The notes under the pieces: model-generated
What the model saw: the letters and a program-made list of their open reading frames with translations, nothing else
Databases searched by the model: none
Told to the model about the DNA's origin: nothing
Made by a program: the position numbers and the translations under genes
Source: Prorocentrum cordatum
Lineage: Eukaryota; Sar; Dinophyceae; Prorocentrales; Prorocentraceae
Assembly (NCBI GenBank): GCA_963575745.1
Contig: CAUYUJ010008524.1
Coordinates: forward strand, 249,670-313,669
Reading direction: 5' to 3'
DNA length: 64,000 bases
Shown: piece by piece, positions 35,101-47,100 of the stretch
Layout: every line of letters starts with the position of its first letter
Numbering within the stretch: the stretch's first letter is position 1

Positions 35101-38100
35101 GCGAGGGGGGAGGGAAAGGGGGGGGGGGAAGGGCGAGAGGGAGGGGGGCAAGCTGGGCGCGCCCGCGCCATATCTGACATCCTGCGCTTCCCACCCATCC
35201 CTTCCCATTGCGCTGACTGTTTCTCTATCTGCAGACGCGTGGGATATCGGACCTGGGACGCCATGAACGAACCCATCTTGTTTCGCGCAGCCGGACAGGG
35301 GGAGCTGAGCGGGAGGAGAAAGAGGAGGAAGAATCAGGACGATGACGAAGACAGGAGGGGAAAGGAGAGGGGGCGGCAATGATGGATACAGGTAATGGCC
35401 CGCGCTGGGGCGACAGCGCCAGTCTGAACGAGTAGATCAAAGCGACAGTCCGAAAATGAAGCCCACGTTGCAAAAGAAACATCATTTTGAAACACCGGCC
35501 ATGGTTGCCGCCAAATCCACCCTAAAAAAGCAATGCGCGGAGAGGCCGGGACACCCTTTGGGCAGAGTCAGGGCAGAGAGGAATAGTGTTCATAATGTGC
35601 AACTGTCGAAGGGAATAGCGAGGAGGGAGAAGAGGAAAGAGGTCGGGTAATAGAGAAAGGGCACCAGTGGCATTCAGCAGTTGTGGCTGCAGCAGCTGTG
35701 ACGCCACGCGCTGTTTTCACACAGGGCTTCAGTATCTGCAAATTTGATATAGTGGGGGGCACGTAGTACAGATGCGCGGCACAGCTGCAAAGGGCATCGG
35801 CAGGCCACGCTGACGTGATCCGAAAGGGCGCGGGCCAAAACCGAAGGATGCAAGGACACCCCAACACACCCCCATCCTTGCCGAATTGACGCCTGGGTCA
35901 ACTGCAAGGCCATCGCAAGGGTGCACGGGTAAGTACGTACCCTTGGAGGTCGCGCGTCCCCGAGGACAAGGCGCCGACCCTAAAGGGCGTCCGTGGGCGG
36001 TGCGCACTTCGGCGGCATGGACGCCCAAGGGCGCCCTGGGGTGCCCTGCCTGGCCCGCGCCCTCCAGCGTTGCTCCCCAGATGCGCGACGGTGCGCATAG
36101 TGCGGCGGCAAGGATCCGCCAGGGCGCCCTTCCTGACCCGAAGCCGTAGCGACGCCCCCAAGGTGCGCGACGCGGCGCAGATTGTCACGCGCTGGCCAGC
36201 GGAAGTTGCCAAGGATGGCCCGACGGGCCAAGGGGCCAAGGACGCAACGGTAACCTTGAAAGGGTGCTCATCCCCTGCGGAGGGGCCCTGCTGGTGGACT
36301 GGCGCCGGCGGTTGGGGCGCCGCCTAGCCCAGCGGTCTCCAGGGCGGTCACGGCCTGGCAGATGGCAGCGTCGGTCAGCGTGCCAGCGCGTCGGTGCCCA
36401 TCGAGGATCAGGTCTGCCGGCATGATGGGCACAAGGTCTGTCTCTGGGTCGGCGTGCTCCCACCATATGGCTCGCAGGACATCTTTTGGCTGGGTTGGAG
36501 CATCGATGGCGGCTTCGGGATTGGGGGGCGGTGGGCCCCGTCTGGCGCGCCCAAGTCGAGCGAAGCCAGGGCTAGCCTTGGCCGACCGCCCGTGGCGCTG
36601 CCCCCGCGGTGCGTGCGGTCTTTCGCCTGAGCCGACCTCGGTGGTGCTGGTCTGGGAGTCGCTGGGCTGCGCGTCCGCTGCCTGGCCTACGCTGCCGCGG
36701 CTGCGCGCTCGACGAGGCCCGCTCGCCCCTGGTCCTTACTATGCGCCCTGACTGTACTTGCTTGTCGAAGCGGGACGCGTCCAGGTGTCTCGAAATGGTT
36801 TCCCCGCTGCAGCGCTGGTCTCATTTCAGGATCAGCGCTTGCCCCAGTCATTCAAAATGGCGAAATCGCTCCAGCGCTGGCCACTTTTCTGGATCCGATT
36901 CATTCCTCGTCGGCGTCGCCCCCCCTCCTTTCCCCTCCTCCTCCTCCTTCCCCTGGCCCTCCTGCTCCAGCGCATGCTGCTAATCAGCATCCTCATCCGC
37001 CTAAACATTCCTCATCCTCCTTATCCTCCTGCTCATCCTCCTGCTCATCCGCCGCCTCCTCCTCCCCTCCCCCAATGTGCACAGCCCCCGCTTTCTGATT
37101 ACGCATCACACGATGCGGTCACCTGGGGGGGATCCAGGTCCACCAGGACAACCGTCGGCGGATAGAGAAAAATTAGCGCGACGGGGAGGGACGGGTTGGA
37201 GGGGTAAGACGCCAGATATAGCGCGCGCGTGCCCAGCTTGCCCCCGTCCCTCTCCCCCTCATGCGCCCCCCCTTCCTCTACCCAAAATGCCGCCCCCTCC
37301 TTCCCAGACACATGAAAACATAGATCCAAAGATTGTGCAAACATCCCCGAGAACCATAGGGTCAATACCGTCTCATTCGGCGATGGGGTGCGCCGATTTC
37401 GGATGGAAGCGGCGTCCGCCGCTAATCCACACTCCTGAATCAATATGTTCATCTCCTCCACACCCAAAGATCACACAAACACACCGCCACAACACGGCAC
37501 AAGGGCACCGTACGGCACGCAGGCATGGCACGGCACGCGGGCGCGGCGCAAGCACGACACGCCACGCCACGGCACGCGGGCGGCACCTGCTTCGCCTTGT
37601 AGGACGCGGGCACGGCACGGCACATCAGGGCACCCGGGCAGCACATGCTACGCACTCTACCACGCGGGCACGGCACGGTACGCGGGTCCTGCACGCGGGC
37701 ACGGCACGGCACGGCACGCGGGCGGCACATGTCTCGCCTTGTAGAGCGCGGGCACGGCACGGCGCGCGGGCAAAGCACAGCACAGCACAGCACGCGGGCG
37801 GCACTCTTTGCGGCATCCAGGGCGGGGTCACGGCTTCAAATGCGCGCGCGCGACACGGCACGGGATGCCACGGCACGCGGGCGTCACACCCTGTACATTC
37901 TAGAATGCGGGCGCGGCACGGCACGCAAGCACGGCAAACAATGAGGACTCCCAGAGGACCCCCCCCACCATCCCTCACCACAAAAACAATACAAGGTACA
38001 CTTTGGGGCAAAGTCTGGAGCCATCTTCGGGAGGCCCGCGAGCACTTTGGAGTGTTTGTTGACAGGGGCGGCGGTCGTGTCAGCATATTGCCTGCTGTGC

Positions 38101-41100
38101 GCAGGGCTACCATCCCTGAGAACAAGAACTATACCAAATGCACCTCGCGGCTAAATCTGGATCATGCGAGGCCACCCCGCGAGCACTGTCAAGCGGTTTT
38201 TGATATGGCCTCCTGCGCGCAGGCCCATCAGACACAATGATGGGCATTGGTTTTCAACAAGGATGGCGGGGGCCGACTTTTTTGCCGATGTGTACTGTCA
38301 CGTTTGCAGGCGCACCTGACATACTCTGCACGTGCCCCGAACGTGGCGCACCTGGCGCGGCTGGAGTATGCAGCACACCTGGCGCACACGGAGGAACGTG
38401 GCATATCTGGCGCACCAGGCGTGCCTGGCACGCTCGGGCCCCAGGGGTGCCTGGCGCGCGTGGCGCGCATGGCACGCGTGGCGCACTTCGCCCCAGCGTC
38501 GCGCACATGGGCTCGGTTTTGGTTCTCAGTAGCTGCACATCCAAAGACGACCGCTGAACATGCTGAGGCTCGGGTGTTACTTGTGTGTTGGGAGGGCGGG
38601 TGGGAGTGAGCTAGACGGCTTGCTATCTAGGAGGGTGTCTTGATCATCCCCCCCACCCCGCCGCCTTGTCTGGATCTCCTGAGCCGCCACTGTCCGACCC
38701 CCCCACCGTCCCCCGACCTGCTCTTCTGCAGGATCTCTCGGCCCACGTTCAGGGGCAGGTCCTCAGAGTCGACGACGCCTGCCAACAGGGGGGCGCGCCC
38801 GCGTCAAACAGGCGGCAGAGCGAAGGGACTTCCGACCACGATCGAACCCAGTGCAGATCACACCCAGTGCACGGAGTGAAGTGGCCCTCGGGCCTTCTCA
38901 TTCGAACCAGCCATTTCCGCGCGCAGACGGCGGCACTTCCTTCTATGGTCCGCATAACGTTCGGTAATGCCAGCGTGTGCTTGTCCACAGGTGCCCCGAC
39001 TGTGTGCAGTCGAAACGTGGCCCGAAGGACTGCTGGGGGGGCAAGGCGTGCCGAGGAGGGGGTGGCCCTCCTCCTCCATTTACAGTGTACAGTAGACACG
39101 TTTCCACCGCAACGCTGTGACGTCCAAGCGAAGCAGAGAGAAAAGCACCATGCAACGGCAACATCCACGCGGGTAGTCGTGCAAAAGCCAGAAGGAAAAG
39201 GAGAGACGCCCAGAGCGGCGTCAAGAGGCCTTCTCCACCTCCTCCTACTCATCCTCATCCTTCTCTTCCTCCTCCGTCCGTCCCGTACACGCAATTCCTC
39301 ATCATGCTCCTCCACTTTCTCATCCTCGTTCTTCTCGACCCTATGGAGAATTTTGGGTCACCCGCAACGCCCTGGAACCTTTTACGAAAATCCTCCCCCC
39401 GCGGCCCGAAAAGGACTCCAAATCCGTCACGATGTTTGTCGCATGAGGGAGACTGATGAAGTGGAACACCCTGGGGGAAATGGGATAGATGCAGGGGGAA
39501 ATGATAATATTGCTGTCGATGACCTCCGCAGCGATGGAGAGGAACATGAATACCAAGGTGCCTCAACTACGCCCATATGGGGAAGCGCGCTCTGGAGATT
39601 ACATCTACGAAGCATCCAGCGTCGAAGCCGGCAATGGAGTGAGGGAAGTTCAAACCGCCGAGGGCGGCATTGGCGTACAGAGGGGATGCGGCCGCAAGAA
39701 CACCCCGCAAAGAAACCAGCCCTGAAAATCCAAAAAAGCGTCTTGCCCAGAGCCTGGGTGTCCTGGCCAAGCGCTCCAATCGGAGAAACCCAAGGTACCA
39801 TGGCCCGAGAAATCCCTCCCAGAGCATGAAAAGGAAACGTGCGTGGTGCGGTTGGGGGAGGCAAGCAATTTCTTACGGATGGGGGAAGTCACAGCGCATC
39901 GCCAGGAACGAAGAAACCCAGGGCGGCCCGACGAAAACCATACGGTTTCGTGGCGCGCGTCCCCACTGCAGAAGAAGCACAGGCAATGCATCCACAGTGA
40001 GCCCAGCCCCTTGATCCGCCGAGAGACGGGGGGCCAGGCGCCCGCTGTGCTACGATGCGCTTGAGGAGAGATGGGAGCGGTCGCAACCTCTCGCGGTAGG
40101 GCCGTCGGGAAGAGGCGGGGGCAGAGCCAGTCGGGCGCTTCCGCCACCTACTCGGTGTTCGGCGCCGTGGAGGCTGGCCGACCCCTCGGCGCGGACGCGG
40201 CTCGTGGTGGCCACGCGGACCCAGCCGCGCGAACGCAGCTTGTCCCACTCAGTGTCGACTCGCTCGGAATCGTCGAGATCGGCCTCGATAGCTCATGGAT
40301 GTGCAACTTCTCTCGGGTGGTGGACAGATAGCGCTTCAGCCAAACACCCCTGCGGCTGCAACGCCTTCCCGAGGACCGAACATTGGCAACTCGCTGGGGA
40401 GGATTCGTGTCGTGACGACTTTGGCGTGGGTTTCGAGCACCGAGTGGATCGTACAATCTTGGACGATCGGCGGCTTTTCCGATCGACAAACCATTCAATA
40501 TTAGACGATTCTGGGCCACTGGCGGCGTTCAGCCAGGAACGCCCGCGGCGAGGTCGCCACCGCGTCGATACGGCGCAAACCTGCCGCGGCCGCGCTCGAC
40601 TAGGCAGGATCGGGGTGTCATCAACCTTTAACGTTTTGTTTCTTCGGCCCACTGCTTCCATGAGGGGGAACGTTCGCGGGGGAACACCCGACCCTCCCCA
40701 CCAACCGTCGATTTTCTTGAATCGATAGGAGGCGGGGGTAGGGTTCGAAGTTCGCCACGTGTGCGACGAATTCTCGACCCTACCCCCTCCGCCCATCGAG
40801 TTGCCCGAATCGTTGATCGGAGAGGGTAGGGTTCGGACTTCGCCGCCAGGGGGAGGAGGGGGGGGGGGAACATCGACTTGAAACCGCCGATACATCGGCG
40901 ACGGGCCCCCGATAGCGAATCCGCACGCTCCCGGACGGGGTGGGGCTATCGGGCCCCAGTCGGCGATCAATGGGCGATTGGGGGTCGATGCGTCCCCCCT
41001 GAGCCTCTCCCCCCCAAGCGTTGCCCCTGAGACGTGGCAGGGTCGGGGTTCTATCAACCGCCGACGCGTTCTGTTTCTTCTGCTCCCTGCCCCCAGCTCC

Positions 41101-44100
41101 CAGCTCCCCTCGGGTGCTCGCTAACGGGGAACAATGATAAAAGTTGGGTGAAGAAACGTGCGCCTTTCGTACACATCATGGGCCGGTGGTGGCAATTTGG
41201 GGACAGCTTGGGGTCCCTGAGGGCCACTTTCCTGCAGTCCTCGATCCCTCCCAACTGTATTGCTTCTTGCCAATGCCGTCCGCCCAATCCCCGGCCCACC
41301 TTCCGTGGCAACTCATGGGACCCCCCCATGCCGTCTTGCTGGCTCTTGCAAATCGACGCCAAGTCGACGCTACTTGACGCTGAATCGGCGCATCCTCATC
41401 GACCACCAGACGCTAGCGCACGCTCACGCACGCTGAAGACGGAATTTCGAGAACATACAAAACTTCCATGAATTGCTACCGAACCTGGGGGAACCTAGAG
41501 GTACCGATACCGCTACTCCGCGGACCTCTCCAGGCGCGCGTTCTGACGAGGATTTCGGGGCGAATCCAGCGGTGGAGACGAGGGCTCCCCCGAGGCCCAA
41601 AAAGCCGAAAGCGAGGCCAGCGTAGTGATGTTGGTACCTGTTCCCATCCCCCTCCTCACAAGGCCCAGCGCTGTGCCGCGGCGCCTCGCACGAACGTCAG
41701 CCAGCGGGGGATCAGGTCCTCGCGGGGCCGGCGGGCGCCGCGGGAGGGCAGCGCAGGAGGTGGGAGGTGGGGGGAGCCGGCAGGCCGGGAACCACGAGCG
41801 GTGAACGTATCTGCAGAAGGGCTGCTGAAGTGAGGGACGCTAGATGAAGAGCGAAGTCCCTTTCTGGCGCCAACAGCCTCTGGGTGCACGAGGAGGGCTA
41901 GATCTAGGAGCAATCACAGAATGACCTGAGGAACAGCGAGCCCCTTCCGAACCCAAAGCGGTCCTTGTTCCACTTGTCGCTGTCTTGACTGTAGGTCACC
42001 CAACTTCGCGCCCCCGCGCTGTGATAGGTGTCCTTTGATAGGTTTAGCATATTGATCTTTCTTGTATAGCCCAGCATTCCAGCTCACGGGGCAGCCAGGA
42101 TTGTCCGCTATGACACTCAGGGAAGGTTGTACTGTACTTCGTCGTTCTGGCTCAAGGCCAAAAGTACATCTGTTCATCCTGCTGCTGCCACAGTTGGTAG
42201 CGGAGCAGTGTTCGGCGCGGCCGGCATGGGCGCTCCTAGGCACCGCTAGGCAGCGGTGGTGCCAGGAGCAGCTCGGGCTGCTGCGCGAGCGCTGCTCTCA
42301 TCAAATTGGACAGAGCGCGGATCCACGGCAAGAGTATGCCAGCAGACGACGAAGACGGCAGCAAGAACTACGCTGTGATCGATCCAGGGGGCACGCAGCA
42401 GTCGGGGACGACTGCAGGCGGCAGCGCCCCAGCTACCGGAGCTCAGGCTTCGGGCTCAGGCGGCCAGCTGCCAGATCAGCTCAAGGAGTTGGTGCAGCAG
42501 CTCGTGCAGGAGGCGCTGGGTCCGAGACAGGGCGGCGGAGCTGGAGGCGCAGATGATCGAAGCAGCGGGCGCCCCAGCGGCGATCCAAGCGGGCGAGACA
42601 GCTCCCGAGGCCAGGACCCGTGGAGCGACGCCGGCCGGGACCCCTGGAGGCGTGGAGAGCAGCCGGAGTCCAAGGACGGCGGGAGAGATCAGTCGGATCA
42701 GCAGCAGCAGGAGTCGAACTGGAAGAACACCGACTGGAAGGACAACTCCAACTGGAAGGACTCCGGCTGGCAAGGCTCCGGCTGGGCCGACGGCGGCGGG
42801 TGGTCGAAGGGGGACTACTCGGACCCGCCCGCATGGCCCGGCTGGGGGCACTACCGTTTGTGGAAGAAGGCCATGCAGCGCTGGAATCGGAACACAGATG
42901 TGCAGCTGTGGCGGCGCTCCGAGCGCTTCCTCAAGCTGTTTGACTGGGCGATGCAGGCCAAGTTTGAAGACATCAGCGAGGGCGTCCTGTGCAGCCAGCA
43001 GTGGTTGGACACCCTCCTGACCAGGATGGACATCATGAGTGGTGAGCGCGAGGGTGACGACATGCGACGGGCAGGTCGTCGAGCTCTATTCGAGTGCACC
43101 CGCGGCGCCAAGGAGAGCCTCACACAGTTCGTGGCCAGGAGGGAGCAGCAGATGCAGGAGGCCGAGGGTCACGACATCTGGATGTCCAACCGGATGAAGG
43201 GTTTCATGCTCGAGGAGGGCGCCGGTTTGGGCGCTCAGGGCCAGCAGAACCTTCGAGCGCTGACGAAGGGCAGCCTCGAGTACAGTGACGTTGCCTGGGC
43301 TCTCAGGCAACTTGACTACGGCAGTGGCGAGAAGCTGCTGCCCGGCGGCAGCTCGTCCCATCCCGTCCTGGCCGCAGAAGACGGCCTGGGCGACGGATCC
43401 AGTTCCCCTCCTCCTCCTCCCTCCCAGGCCTATCCTGCCCTGGGCTCCGGGACTGCGAAGCAAGACGACGAGTCGTACTACGACGAGTCAGAGGAGGGAC
43501 CAGAGGAGGAAGACGACGAGCTGTCGGAGTCGGACGTCATGGCCATTTTGGCAGAGATCGAAGACCTCGACCTCGAGGAGGACGAGGCCACAGAGGCGTT
43601 CATCCAGATGACCGGCAAGGTTCAGCGCCGGTCCTGGAAGCAGAACAAAGACCTCAAGCGGGCCGCCAAGCAGGACCGCGAGTTCTACGGAGCCAGGCAG
43701 CCACGCGGAGGCGACGACGGACACCGAGGAGGCCGCGGAGGTGCCCGGGGCAAGGGACGCGGACGAGGTCGCGGAGACCGACAGCGAGGACACGACGGCA
43801 GCTCAGGCACCAACCCGCGGATCCTTCGACTGATGAAGGTGACCCGTTGCAAGAACTGCAAGGAGAAGGGCCACTGGGCCCGGGAGTGTCCCAATCCCCG
43901 GAAAGAGGATGATTCTAGGCGCTCGGATCGACCTCGCCGAGGCATGACGGGCTATACCTTCGACGGGTGCAGCTTCCCCATTCTGAGCTCCGACGTGATC
44001 GAGAGGCTGAGGAACCTGCAGGCGGAGGTCGAGTCCAGCGACGTCTACCTGAACGCCGCCGTGACTCAGGGCCTGGTGGACCCGGGCGCGGGGAGCGACA

Positions 44101-47100
44101 TCGTGGGGCTGCCTTCGCTCAATCGTGAGTCAGAGGCACTTGCCAAGTACGGCCTACGTTACGTGGTGGTGTCCAGCGAGTTCAAGGCACCCAAGAAGGC
44201 CCACGGCATCGGAGGCGAGGCGAAGGTCCTCTGCACCATCCTGTATCCGTTGTGTCTTGGAGGAGTGATGGGCGTGGTGGAGACCACCGTTTTGAACGAG
44301 GACGTGCCGCATATCCTGAGCGTGAACTTGCTAGACTTCCTCGGCTGTGTCTTGGATTTGCCGCGCAATCTTCTGATCTCGCAGTATCTGTCACAGGATA
44401 TCCCGGTCACCAAGCTCGGATCGGGCCATCGCATGGCAGACATAGTGCGAGAGACACGCGGCAGCCACGAGGCTCCCGAGAGTGCGCTTCAGAAGTATCC
44501 TTTTCTGACAGCATCTTCCTTCAGATTGCGGGCTGGCCAGGCACCGCCTATGATGAGTGCCAGCGGAGAGGTGACTGAGTACATCATCGTACCCATCCTC
44601 GTCATCACCATCCCCGGTCACCTCGAGTCCGTGCAGGCATCGATCGGGCTCGAGCTTAACCGCACGAACGGGTCACTAGCTCAGCGGGCCAGATTAGAAC
44701 GGGTTAGGGCCTCGGGATCCCCTCAGAACACTAAGGACGAGAAGATGATCAGCCAAAACAAGGTCACGCGCAAGATCAGAGAGACCGGAGACCCCGACTC
44801 CATCAAGAACGGCACCGGAGCTCTCGAACCCATCGCGAGGATGTGCCGTAGTGCCTCGGCCGGCCTCAGGAGGAGTCTCGGAACCCTCGATCCCATCGTC
44901 AGCAGTGCTACGTCGCACCTCAGAGCCCTCGGCCTCAAGATGGCCAAAGGTCTGATGCAGCTCCTCTGTCTTTCCGTAGCGACTTTGGGCTCGAGCTTGT
45001 ACCAGCGAATCGCTCCAGCTTTCGACCCATCTCAGTTCAGAACTCGTATTCACAGTTCCAGTGATGCTCGCGCCGTGCGCGGCGATCATTCTCGCTCTGG
45101 CCGTGCAGGCCACAGCGGGCGGCAAGAAGAACCAGAAGAAGCCCGGCGCCAAGAAACTCACCGAAGAATTACTGGCACGGCGCCAGGCCAACGGTCAGGA
45201 CTCGGACGTATCCTCGGAGGCGTTCGACGGCTCAGCATTCTCAGTCGGGCAGAGCTTCGAGCCCGGCGCGGCAGCCGCGGCAGTCAGCGGCGACGTGCAG
45301 ATGGCTCCTCAGCCACAGCAGGGAGCCGGCAGTGGTGGCGGTCAGGGCCAGACTCAGCAGACGGTACCGACGATGGCTGCACTCAGTCAGCAGCAGATGC
45401 TGGAGCAGTTTCAGCAATTGTCGAACCCGATGGGACTGGGTCCTGGGCAAGCTATGGCGATCCCGACGGCAGCTACCGCGACAGCGCCACCAGCGACAGG
45501 ACCGACTCCACCGAAGCCCCAGCCGTCGCTGTGGGGAGCTGCAGCTGCGGCGTCTCAGTGGCCACCCCCGACACCGATCCAGGGATCGGCGCAGCCGACG
45601 ATGAGCCAGGCGATCTACGCTCTGGCCTCGGCGGGAGCCGAGCAGCGAGGGCAGCCCCCGCTGCCAGCGGGTCCGCCTCCACCAGAGGCGGCAGCAGCGG
45701 CGGCACCGACACCCCCAGCCGGGGTGTTGACGGGACCGGCAGCCACCAAGCCGCCACCCAAGGCGCCGCCGTATTGCAGTCACCCGGCCAGCGCCATCCG
45801 CTACTACGGGAATCAGCACGGCTCTGGCTCTCGGTGTATGATGTGCGGCCAGAGAATCGCGTGGGTCCCGGGCGGCAACCGCGTCGGGCAGGACGGCCAG
45901 GCGGCGCCCACAGCAGCCGAGGCGGCCAGGGCAGCAGCATCGTCCGCACAGAAGGCTGTCGACCTTCTCCAGAACGATCCCCAGTTCCGAGCCGGAGGGG
46001 CGGCGTTGACAACAGTGAATCAACTGTCTGGCTTGTTACAGGGCCTGCAGTGGCAGCTGGAGTCGATACCCGAAGGGGTACGTGCCCTCAGGAACGTGCA
46101 GAGCGTCGTCGATCAGATGATCCAGGTTGCGACGCAGACTGCGCAGTTTCCCAATCAGGTGGAGGAGGGGCTGCCGCAACTGTTTCAAGGCATGACGGCA
46201 ATCAAGCGCCAGCTGCTCGGGCTGGAGGACTTCGGAGTGGCGATCGACACTCTTCAGGAATCGGTCAACACGATGGCCGGGACGCTCTCGGGGATGGAGA
46301 CCGCGATCGGGCAGATCGGGTTCATGCTCGTGAACGTCGGCACGGCAGTATCGGCGATAGCCCACGCGATCAACAACGGCCAGCAGGTCGAGGCGCAGTG
46401 GGACGCGGTGAGGATGCAGCAGGCGGCAGCGGCAGCGGCGGCCAGCCAGGCGGCGGGCTCAGGCGCGGGGCAGGCAGCGAGCTCAGCCTCGGGGCATCCG
46501 GAGCACTTCGGAGCAGTCCAGCAGCCTCCGCCGCCTCAGGCGACCTTCGGGACGGAGCCGGACCTTCCAGCCCAGATGCCGCCGACGCCGACTCAGAACC
46601 ACGAGATCGATCAGGGCGGCGACCCGTGGCACACGACTACTACCACCACCACCGAGCAGACGGCCACGACTACGCCGACGTCGAACCTGGCTCCGATCCC
46701 GGAGCAGGGCCTCGAGTCCTGGGAGATCCTCAGCAACAGCTCAGGACCAATCGTGTGAGATGCTCGAGTACATGCAGCACTCCCGGGACCGAGCCAAGGG
46801 GCCGGTCTCTGGGCCTTTCGGCCGCCTTCGCGAGCGGCAGTTGCTCACTTTCTGGACCCTGCACGCGTGCGGGGGTAAGAGAGAGTGCACCTACCTCCTC
46901 CGATTTGCCTCATTTCTCTCCTTCTAATCTCAACTCTCGCTCTCTCGATGCTCCAGGTGATATTCCCTCCTCTTCCTCCGGTCCGAGTAGTCAGTCGATT
47001 CCAGTTTTCCCGACGTTCGTTTCGCGCAGGGGGACCTCGTCACTCTCGGCTGGACGCGGCACGAATAACAGGATCGCCGGAGCACAGCTCCGACGGAGGG

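Larger units (their letters stand above)
34700..38717 (-). other. HSP90: HSP90 intron between exons 7 and 8 (4.0 kb)
   Basis: GT donor, GGGAG acceptor. It contains purine-rich sequence, a repeat related to the right flank of the Copia element (35016-35220), the plus copy of the 75-bp dispersed repeat (35532-35607), a short tandem at 36780-36905, and two GC-rich minisatellites (37470-37960 and 38310-38490). Confidence 0.75.

Noticed and set aside
37077-38240. 387-codon plus-strand ORF
   Set aside because: It runs through a GC-rich minisatellite and two repeat types. Residues are Arg/Thr/His repeats with no domain.
38666-39829. 387-codon plus-strand ORF
   Set aside because: Antisense to HSP90 exon 7, ordinary composition noise, no motif. 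The minus strand carries the real coding signal.
40293-41057. 254-codon minus-strand ORF
   Set aside because: Overlaps repeat copy D, and the same peptide words occur in all six repeat copies. Product of the repeat.
45241-46023. 260-codon minus-strand ORF inside Copia
   Set aside because: Arg/Leu-rich reverse reading of the Ala/Gln/Pro-rich plus-strand ORF. No independent signal.
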